A stretch of DNA of 26,860 bases from the NCBI GenBank assembly GCA_910583765.1, contig CAJTYS010000048.1:1-26860 (forward strand). The letters are read 5' to 3'. Of this stretch, positions 21,329 to 26,860 are shown in pieces. Position numbers and translations under genes: made by a program. Position 1 is the stretch's first letter, and every line of letters begins with the position of its first letter. The notes beneath the pieces were generated by a model. The model was not told where the DNA came from, ran no database searches, and was given only the letters and a program-made list of their open reading frames with translations. Origin of the DNA: an uncultured Eubacteriales bacterium. GTDB lineage: Bacteria; Bacillota; Clostridia; Peptostreptococcales; Anaerovoracaceae.

Positions 21329-22522
21329 ATGGGAACAGACATATTCATAGATTCTTTGAAAAGCTGGTGCGGCAGCTTTTCCATCAACTCGGCCATTATG
21401 ATGGTGATGATGAGTTTTATGATCATAGGCGGAATCGATAAGGTTCGGGGAAACAAATGGGGATATGGCAGTGAGTTTGATAAAGGCATGAACACCATTG
21501 GGACTTTTGTGCCTGCGATCGCGGCGATCATCGCCATCGCGCCTTTTGTTTCGCGGATCATAAAACCGCTGGTTTTGCCAATCGCCAATCTGATAGGCGC
21601 TGACCCGTCCTTTGCCGCGGGCCTGCTTTTGGGCGCGGATATGGGCGGATATCCGTTGGCCGCGGCCCTCGCGGAAGATCAGGCTCTTGGCGACTTTAAC
21701 GGGTTGATCGTAGCTTCCATAGTCGGGCCCACACTCGCTTTTACAATCCCTGTGGCCTTTTCGATCATTGACATAAAGGACAGGCCCTTTCTCGCAGCAG
21801 GGACCCTGGCCGGACTCACTTCCGTGCCTTTTGGCTGTTTCGCGGGGGGCATTGCCATGAACCTCACGGGCGCGAATATCCCCGTGGCGAATTTGATCTA
21901 TAACATCATCCCTGCGCTCATTATGTCAGCGGCGATTATCGCCGGACTATGGCTTTTTCCTGAGAAAGTGATCAAAGGTTTTAATAAACTGGGGACAGCG
22001 GTGACGGCAATCATCGTGATCCTGACCGTGATCGCTGTTTTTCAGCATATTACAGGAATCAAATTTCCGGTATTTTATGTGATGTCTGAGCCTGATAAAG
22101 TGACAGGAATGACAGGGCTGGAATCAGGCATGCTGGTATGCGGGCAGATCGGAATCACCCTGGCGGGAGCTTTTCCTATGATGCGATTTATCACCAAAAC
22201 ATTCACAGGCTGGTTTCAGAAGATCGGGGACAAAGCGGGAATTGATGAAATTACCTGCGCCGGGTTTATCGCGGGAATGGCCAATCCCATACCCATGCTT
22301 TCATCGCTGAATCGTATGGGCAGCAAAGGGAAACTGCTGAACATTGCTTTTGGCATTACGGGCTTGGGCGTTTTTGGCGATTTTATCGGCTTTACAGCTA
22401 GTGTCAATAAAGAGATGATCCTGCCCATGGTCATCGGCAAGCTTACGGCGGCAATGCTGGCGGTGGTGATCGCAGACATATTGACCCCCAGGTTATTGGA
22501 TAAGATTAAAAACAGTATTTGA
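21329..22522 (+). CDS. eutH: EutH-like ethanolamine/amine transporter
   Basis: A 397-residue integral membrane protein with about ten hydrophobic helices, resembling the ethanolamine permease EutH over its length. Key segments are MMSFMIIGGIDKVRGNKWG near the N-terminus, GADPSFAAGLLLGADMGGYPLA in the middle, and PIPMLSSLNRMGSKGKLLNIAF near the end. The start at 21329 is 6 bases after AGGTGG; ATG 21323 abuts that site and is unlikely. No other eut gene or microcompartment gene is present, so it probably imports the amine or amino-alcohol used by the GRE pathway. It comes right after the GRE4 terminator and may depend on read-through or a promoter I could not identify in the 110-base gap. The name rests on homology; the cargo need not be ethanolamine. 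Confidence 0.85.
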   Translation: MGTDIFIDSLKSWCGSFSINSAIMMVMMSFMIIGGIDKVRGNKWGYGSEFDKGMNTIGTFVPAIAAIIAIAPFVSRIIKPLVLPIANLIGADPSFAAGLLLGADMGGYPLAAALAEDQALGDFNGLIVASIVGPTLAFTIPVAFSIIDIKDRPFLAAGTLAGLTSVPFGCFAGGIAMNLTGANIPVANLIYNIIPALIMSAAIIAGLWLFPEKVIKGFNKLGTAVTAIIVILTVIAVFQHITGIKFPVFYVMSEPDKVTGMTGLESGMLVCGQIGITLAGAFPMMRFITKTFTGWFQKIGDKAGIDEITCAGFIAGMANPIPMLSSLNRMGSKGKLLNIAFGITGLGVFGDFIGFTASVNKEMILPMVIGKLTAAMLAVVIADILTPRLLDKIKNSI

Positions 22523-22542
22523 TTGAGTGAGGCTGCGAATAT

Positions 22543-22571
22543 GGATTTTCTATTCAAAATCCGCATTTTTT
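22543..22571 (+). terminator. Terminator after the EutH-like gene
   Basis: GGATTTT (22543-22549) pairs with AAAATCC (22556-22562) around a 6-base loop, with a T6 run at 22566-22571. The remaining bases to 22695 show nothing recognisable. Confidence 0.65.
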
Positions 22572-22695
22572 GCGCCAAAGTCAGCAATTTGTTGGCGCGG
22601 AGAATTTTTGAGCATATGGCTCTGCGGGATCTGTTTAGATGGATTCGTAGAGGACCTTGAAAAATTGATTTCCGTGTAGAAAAGCGACAGGCGGT

Positions 22696-22724
22696 TGTAA
22701 GAGGCACATCCTGCTGGTATAATA
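22696..22724 (+). promoter_or_regulatory. Promoter of the right AAA-ATPase/nuclease copy
   Basis: TTGTAA at 22696-22701 and TATAAT at 22719-22724 have a 17-base spacer, about 90 bases before the ATG at 22813. The start signals survive although the gene is broken. Confidence 0.7.
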
Positions 22725-22812
22725 GAAAAAGCACAGAGAAAGCTGCGGCCCCCAAAGATTCAAGGAGAACGGAAATGGGCAGGCGGAGAATGGTTTATGG
22801 AGAGGAGCAGCC

Positions 22813-23578
22813 ATGGAAAGAACCATCAGTATTGGAGGCCAGGATTTTGAAACCATCCGGGTAAACGATTATTTCTATATTGATAAAACCGATTTCATCA
22901 GGCAGTGGTGGGAAACCGGAGACAGCGTAACCCTGATCACCAGGCCGAGGCGGTTTGGAAAAACCCTGAATATGAGCATGATGGAACAATTCTTTTCCCT
23001 AGATTACGCAGGGAGGAGCGATATCTTCTGTGGCCTATCCATTTGGAAAAGAGAGAAGTATCGGGAGCGGCAGGGTTTATGAGAAACCTGTTTAACGCCA
23101 CCTTTAAAACAAACCCGTACCTGGATAGAGCCTTAATGACGGGGATTACCAGGGTGAGTCGGGAATCCATTTTCTCGGACTTTAATAATCCGAAAATCGT
23201 TACCACTACTTCAGAAAAATATGAAGACTGCTTTGGCTTCACAGAGGAAGAAGTCTTTGCGGCGCTGGAGGAATATGGACTTTCCGAGTGGAACTATCGG
23301 GCCGCTATACCATCACATCCAATCGGGAAAGCGGCTTTGGCCGCTATGATGTGATGCTGGAGCCAAATGAACCGGGAGACAATGCGCTAATTCTGGAGTT
23401 CAAGGTGTTTAGGCCTGGAAAAGAAGCAGATCTAGAGGAAACGGCAGCGGCAGCCCTCGCGCAGATTGAGGAAAAGAACTACGTGGCAGCATTGCGGGCA
23501 AAGGGAATTCCAGCAGAACGAATCCGAAAGTACGGCTTTGCCTTTGAAGGAAAAACCGTGCGGATCCGCAGAGGTTAG
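22813..23578 (+). pseudogene. Broken AAA-ATPase-like / PD-(D/E)XK gene (paralogue of the left-edge gene)
   Basis: Three pieces in different frames belong to one family. Piece 1 (22813 to about 23073) has DYFYIDKTDFI and the Walker A-like TRPRRFGKT. Piece 2 (about 23075-23286) has MRNLFNATFKTNPYLDRALM and GITRVS-x-ESIFSD. Piece 3 (23288-23578) has the nuclease core GRYDV (Asp at 23348-23350) and ILEFKV (Glu at 23396-23398). In intact family members over a hundred residues, including the Walker B region, lie between pieces 1 and 2, and the whole lid region lies between 2 and 3. The gene therefore suffered two internal deletions that also shifted frame. Piece 3 closely matches the end of the gene at 1-827 in protein sequence but differs at many third codon positions, so it is an older paralogue and not a fresh duplicate. 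Confidence 0.85.
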
Positions 23579-23638
23579 CTGCCAATATCCGCTCCCTCGT
23601 TTAGCACTGCGGGTTTTGGAAGAAGAAAGGAGAGAAAC

Positions 23639-24172
23639 ATGAAATTATTAGAAATTATGCGAAACAGAAGAAGCGTGCGCAAGTACACCGGTGAGTCTAT
23701 CGCGGACGAAAAGATCGAAGAGATCCTGCGGGCAGGACTTTTGTCCGTCTCCGGCAGGGCGTTCCGGCCGTGGGAATTCATCGTGGTTCGGGACAAGGAA
23801 ACGCTGGGCAAAATGGCTTCCTGCAGGGACGGTGCCGCCAATATGCTGAAAGGAGCTGACGCAGCGATTGTGGTGATCGCGGACGCGGACAAATCGGATG
23901 TGTGGATCGAGGACTGTTCCGTTGTGATGTCCAACATGCATCTAATGGCGGATTCCCTGGGTGTTGGAAGCTGCTGGATCCAGGGGCGGATGCGGGTCAC
24001 CGGGGCAGGAGAGAGCACGGAGGATTATCTGAGAGGGCTTTTGGGATTCCCGCGGAATATGAAGCTGGAAGCGACATTGTCCCTGGGAATGCCGGAAACA
24101 CATGCGCCTGCGTATGGAATGGATTTGTTGGACTCGCTGGCAAAGGAAAAAGTACATTGGGAAAGGTATTAG
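23639..24172 (+). CDS. Nitroreductase-family FMN protein
   Basis: A 177-residue flavoprotein of the nitroreductase superfamily. It begins with the typical LEIMRNRRSVRKYTGESI (FMN phosphate-binding Arg residues), then LRAGLLSVSGRAFRPWEFIVV, and DSLGVGSCWIQGRM in the second half, which contributes to the flavin site and dimer. The start at 23639 follows AAAGGAGAG. Such proteins reduce nitroaromatics, quinones or other electrophiles with NAD(P)H, but many have unknown natural substrates. It sits alone before a strong terminator and shows no obvious link to the GRE genes. The length is short but usual for the compact subgroup found in anaerobes. Confidence 0.88.
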   Translation: MKLLEIMRNRRSVRKYTGESIADEKIEEILRAGLLSVSGRAFRPWEFIVVRDKETLGKMASCRDGAANMLKGADAAIVVIADADKSDVWIEDCSVVMSNMHLMADSLGVGSCWIQGRMRVTGAGESTEDYLRGLLGFPRNMKLEATLSLGMPETHAPAYGMDLLDSLAKEKVHWERY

Positions 24173-24208
24173 CGCGGAAACAGAAAAAAAGCAGAATTCA
24201 AGTAGAAC

Positions 24209-24246
24209 AACGCCGACAGGATATAAAACCTGTTGGCGTTTTTTTT
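24209..24246 (+). terminator. Terminator after the nitroreductase gene
   Basis: AACGCCGACAGG (24209-24220) pairs with CCTGTTGGCGTT (24229-24240, one G-U pair) around an 8-base loop, followed by a T6 run (T8 counting the last stem bases). A strong intrinsic terminator. Confidence 0.92.
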
Positions 24247-24360
24247 CAAGCAGTATAATCTGCTATAAAGAAGGAAACATTAATAAGAATGAAGATTCAG
24301 TTTAAATGAAAAGCCTATGCTTAGAAAGCGCTTTTTATCACGGGAACAGGAGGTAATGAA

Positions 24361-26367
24361 GTGAACGACGCACGACAAATGCCCAATCGACTATTGGACG
24401 CAAAATCCCCATATCTGCTGCAGCACGCATACAATCCGGTAGACTGGCATCCATGGGGAGAAGAGGCGTTCCAGATCGCCCGGCAGGAAGACAAGCCCGT
24501 TTTTCTCAGTATCGGCTACTCCACATGTCACTGGTGCCATGTTATGGCGCACGAGTCCTTTGAAGACGCAGAGGTGGCAAAGCTGCTGAACAGGAGTTTT
24601 GTTTCCATAAAAGTGGACCGGGAGGAGCGGCCGGACATCGATGCGGTGTACATGGCCGTGTGCCAGGCATTCACCGGATCCGGCGGCTGGCCGCTGACTA
24701 TTCTCATGACTCCGGAAAAGAAACCGTTTTTCGCAGGGACGTATTTACCAAAAAAAGAGCGCTATGGAGCCATGGGGCTGATCCAGCTCCTGCGGTTCGT
24801 GGAAAAGAATTGGACCTCTAATAAAGCTAGACTGGTAGAGGAAAGTGAAAAGATCACCAGGTTCCTGAAGAAGACGCAGGAAAACAAAGAAGCTGGGCCT
24901 GAAAAACTACCGGAAGCACTGATCAAAGAAGGGATCGAGCAATTAAAAGCGACTTTTGATCCTAAATGGGGCGGCTTTGGCCCCATGCCCAAGTTCCCTA
25001 CGCCTCACAATCTGCTGTTCCTTTTGGAGCAGGATGAAAAAAACGCCACAGAAATGGTGGAAAAGACTTTGACGCAGATGTACAGGGGAGGCATTTTCGA
25101 CCATATCGGAGGCGGTTTCTGCCGTTACTCCACAGATGAAATGTGGCTGGTTCCCCATTTTGAAAAGATGCTGTACGACAATGCCCTGCTGCTGCTCGCG
25201 TACACCGAAGGATACCTGCGGACAGGCAGAGCCCTGTACAGAGATGCCGCGGACAAGATCGCAGAATATGTCATGCGGGAACTGACTCATGAAAAAGGAG
25301 GATTTTTCTGCAGCCAGGACGCGGACAGTGAAGGGCAGGAAGGAAAGTATTACGTTTTCGCGCCAGGTGAAATCATCCGGATCCTCGGTGAAAGAGAAGG
25401 ACGGCGGTTTTGCAAAGCTTATGATATTGATTTTCGGGGAAACTTTGAAGGCAAGAGCATTCCAAACCTGCTGAAAAATCGAGAATACGAGAAAGAAGCG
25501 GGAAAGCCTTTTGTAGGAGCTCTGTATCGGTATCGGAAGCAGCGAACCATGCTCCACAGAGATGAGAAGGTCTTGACTAGCTGGAACGGACTCATGATCA
25601 CAGCTCTTGCCAGAGCAGGGGTTCGGCTGGAGCGGCCTGACTATTTGCGGGCTGCTTTGGAGGCGGAGAAATTTGTTTGTGAAAACATGCATGAAGCAGG
25701 TGGAAAGCTGCTGTCCAGATGGTACGGAGGCCAGGCCGATCACCCTGGGACGCTGGAGGACTACGCCTTTTTCGCCTGGGCGCTCCTGGAATGTCATGCG
25801 GCCACATTCCGGCCAAACTATTTGGAAAAGGCTTGTTTAGTGGGAGAGAAGATGCTGGAGCAGTTTTTCGATTCAGACATGGGCGGCGGATATTTGTATG
25901 GAAAAGACAGCGAACAGCTTTTGATTAGGCCAAAGGAAACTTATGATGGAGCCATGCCATCGGGCAACGCAGTGGCTGCCCTGGTCATGCGGCAGCTGGC
26001 GTTTTTTACAGGACAAGGCCTGTGGCAGAAAGCCTGGGAACAGCAGGACTGCTTCCTGCGCCAAGAATGCCGTTACCCTGCGGGCCACACTTTCTTTTTA
26101 TGGGTCTTGAGCCAGGAAAAAAATGAAAAAGGGCAGCTGATCTGTGTTTCATCAGAAGAGCCGCCGCTTCAAGAACTGCGGAAACTAGGTATCAGCGTCC
26201 TGGTGAAAACAAAAGACAATCAGGATGCCATGGAAAAGGTGGCTCCCTTTCTAAAAGACTACCCGCTTCCAGAGCAAGGCACGGATTATTACTTTTGTCA
26301 GGGGAACATATGCCATCCCCCAGTGCATGATTTAGAAAGTTTGGAAAAAAATTCAATAAATGCTTGA
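24361..26367 (+). CDS. yyaL: Thioredoxin-domain protein of the YyaL/DUF255 family
   Basis: A 668-residue protein. The N-terminal domain is thioredoxin-like with NRLLDAKSPYLLQHAYNPVD, then IGYSTCHWCHVMAHESFED containing a CxxC pair (Cys56, Cys59), and GGWPLTILMTPEKKPFFAGTY. The long C-terminal part (LYDNALLLLAYTEGYLRTGR, LTSWNGLMITALARAG and PSGNAVAALVMRQLAFFTG) is an alpha/alpha-toroid like N-acyl-glucosamine epimerase-type barrels. The family is widespread (YyaL in Bacillus, SPATA20 in animals) and its reaction is not settled. Translation starts at GTG 24361, six bases after AGGAGGT; no ATG fits. It is a single gene between a terminator and the PC4-type gene's promoter and is probably not part of the GRE pathway. 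Confidence 0.93.
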   Translation: MNDARQMPNRLLDAKSPYLLQHAYNPVDWHPWGEEAFQIARQEDKPVFLSIGYSTCHWCHVMAHESFEDAEVAKLLNRSFVSIKVDREERPDIDAVYMAVCQAFTGSGGWPLTILMTPEKKPFFAGTYLPKKERYGAMGLIQLLRFVEKNWTSNKARLVEESEKITRFLKKTQENKEAGPEKLPEALIKEGIEQLKATFDPKWGGFGPMPKFPTPHNLLFLLEQDEKNATEMVEKTLTQMYRGGIFDHIGGGFCRYSTDEMWLVPHFEKMLYDNALLLLAYTEGYLRTGRALYRDAADKIAEYVMRELTHEKGGFFCSQDADSEGQEGKYYVFAPGEIIRILGEREGRRFCKAYDIDFRGNFEGKSIPNLLKNREYEKEAGKPFVGALYRYRKQRTMLHRDEKVLTSWNGLMITALARAGVRLERPDYLRAALEAEKFVCENMHEAGGKLLSRWYGGQADHPGTLEDYAFFAWALLECHAATFRPNYLEKACLVGEKMLEQFFDSDMGGGYLYGKDSEQLLIRPKETYDGAMPSGNAVAALVMRQLAFFTGQGLWQKAWEQQDCFLRQECRYPAGHTFFLWVLSQEKNEKGQLICVSSEEPPLQELRKLGISVLVKTKDNQDAMEKVAPFLKDYPLPEQGTDYYFCQGNICHPPVHDLESLEKNSINA

Positions 26368-26392
26368 CAATATATACCATTAATTATATAAT
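26364..26392 (+). promoter_or_regulatory. Consensus promoter of the PC4/YdbC-type gene
   Basis: TTGACA at 26364-26369 and TATAAT at 26387-26392, 17 bases apart, match both consensus boxes perfectly. The -35 box contains the TGA stop codon of the upstream yyaL gene (26365-26367). Confidence 0.9.
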
Positions 26393-26449
26393 GTGGTTGC
26401 GGGTCAAAATAACGGGCCCGCAATCAAAATGGGAAAGGAGATACATAGC

Positions 26450-26683
26450 ATGACTGAACGAGTAGGGGAAATCCGTTTTGAAATTACGGAGAAAATAGGG
26501 GTAATCAAGCCGTATCCGTCCGGTTGGAACAGGGAGTTGAATCTGGTGTCCTGGAACGGCACATCAGCGAAATATGACATCAGAGACTGGGCGCCGGATC
26601 ACGAGCACATGTCCAGGGGACTAACCTTCCATCCATCAGAAATGAGAAAGATTCTGTCGCTTTTGAGTGATCGGGACGTATGA
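26450..26683 (+). CDS. PC4/YdbC-family ssDNA-binding protein
   Basis: A 77-residue protein of the bacterial PC4 (p15 coactivator-like) type, resembling Lactococcus YdbC, which binds single-stranded nucleic acid as a dimer. Visible features are a beta-rich N-terminal half (IRFEITEKIGVIKPYPSGW), then ELNLVSWNG, AKYDIRDWAPDHEHMSRGLT and the closing helix PSEMRKILSLLSD. The start at 26450 follows GGGAAAGGAG with 9-base spacing. In-frame codons upstream to 26393 cover the leader and are not used. The perfect-consensus promoter predicts high, constitutive expression. A role in general nucleic-acid metabolism is likely and a link to the GRE genes is not. Confidence 0.88.
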   Translation: MTERVGEIRFEITEKIGVIKPYPSGWNRELNLVSWNGTSAKYDIRDWAPDHEHMSRGLTFHPSEMRKILSLLSDRDV

Positions 26684-26814
26684 GGGCCATGCCGCGTTAG
26701 CGTGTGGCCAGGACACGAGCAAAGAACAGAGGAAGGGGGCTGCAACTGCGTATCGCATGATTCAGGCAGGACGAAATTAGGGCCAGGCCGTGACTGACAG
26801 GCGTAAGAAAAAAA

Positions 26815-26843
26815 TTGAGATTTCCACAGGACTGCGCTATACT
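26815..26843 (+). promoter_or_regulatory. Promoter leading out of the right edge
   Basis: TTGAGA at 26815-26820 and TATACT at 26838-26843 have a 17-base spacer. The transcript would begin at about 26850, so the gene it serves lies beyond the window. Between 26684 and 26814 I see no gene. Confidence 0.65.
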
Positions 26844-26860
26844 AATATATAGAAACGGAG

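Noticed and set aside
3139..22522. A choline or ethanolamine utilisation (cut/eut) microcompartment locus, suggested by EutH and GREs.
   Set aside because: No shell proteins, EutBC, aldehyde or alcohol dehydrogenases or phosphotransacetylase are present, and residues after the catalytic Cys do not match the choline-binding pattern I recall for CutC.
24943..25797. Minus-strand ORF of 284 codons opposite yyaL.
   Set aside because: It is the shadow of a well-supported gene in a GC-rich frame; composition and motifs support only the plus-strand YyaL protein.
26685..26715. A possible terminator after the PC4-type gene (GGCCA...TGGCC hairpin).
   Set aside because: The stem is short with wobble pairs and no T-run follows, so I do not call it.
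1..26860. CRISPR arrays, tRNA or rRNA genes, transposases, integrases.
   Set aside because: I looked for spaced direct repeats, tRNA-like cloverleafs and recombinase motifs on both strands and saw none.

Overview
The window reads as a catabolic accessory region from an obligately anaerobic Gram-positive bacterium, most likely in the class Clostridia (Bacillota). This rests on strong AGGAGG-type ribosome-binding sites, consensus TTGACA/TATAAT promoters, many oxygen-sensitive glycyl radical enzymes (GREs), a radical-SAM activase with two ferredoxin clusters, ROK and AraC regulators, and AAA-ATPase/PD-(D/E)XK genes of a kind common in gut Clostridia. I cannot name a genus from the sequence alone.

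Layout. Left edge (1-827): the end of an AAA-ATPase-like/PD-(D/E)XK gene. Next come a short-chain dehydrogenase (1046-1825) and the first 18 codons of a second, lost one. An AraC regulator (1996-2937, minus) is divergent from GRE1 (3139-5580). A strong promoter then drives a small one-helix membrane protein (5889-6137) and an NCS1-family transporter (6181-7649) that is frameshifted at a run of ten G. A ROK-type repressor (7719-8759, minus) is divergent from a 2,4-diaminopentanoate-dehydrogenase-like enzyme (8967-10046). A remnant of a hydroxyacid dehydrogenase tail follows, then an imine-reductase-like enzyme (10387-11253). A long probable operon (11486-21218) carries GRE2, GRE3, the only GRE activase, an ABM-fold protein, a second diaminopentanoate-dehydrogenase-like enzyme and GRE4. 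An EutH-like transporter follows (21329-22522). The right side is housekeeping or accessory: a broken second AAA-ATPase/nuclease copy, a small nitroreductase, a YyaL-type thioredoxin-domain protein, a PC4/YdbC-type ssDNA-binding protein, and a promoter leading out of the window.

How the genes may work together (inference). Four complete GREs, each with a Cys-x-Glu active site and a C-terminal Gly loop, share one activase. They sit with three NAD(P)-dependent enzymes of amine/imine chemistry (two diaminopentanoate-dehydrogenase-like, one imine-reductase-like), an SDR, and two transporters from families that carry small amines or N-heterocycles. I see no microcompartment shell genes, sulfite reductase or CoA-acylating aldehyde dehydrogenase. 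The best reading is an uncharacterised anaerobic pathway in which GREs remove water or an amine from nitrogen-containing, probably carboxylated, small molecules, and the imine or amine products are then reduced or oxidised. Trans-4-hydroxyproline dehydratase (HypD) followed by pyrroline-carboxylate reductase is the closest known logic. The substrate is unknown.

The locus also shows decay: a truncated SDR, a hydroxyacid dehydrogenase tail, the frameshifted transporter and the broken right-hand ATPase/nuclease copy. The whole GRE block lies between two paralogous AAA-ATPase/nuclease genes in direct orientation.
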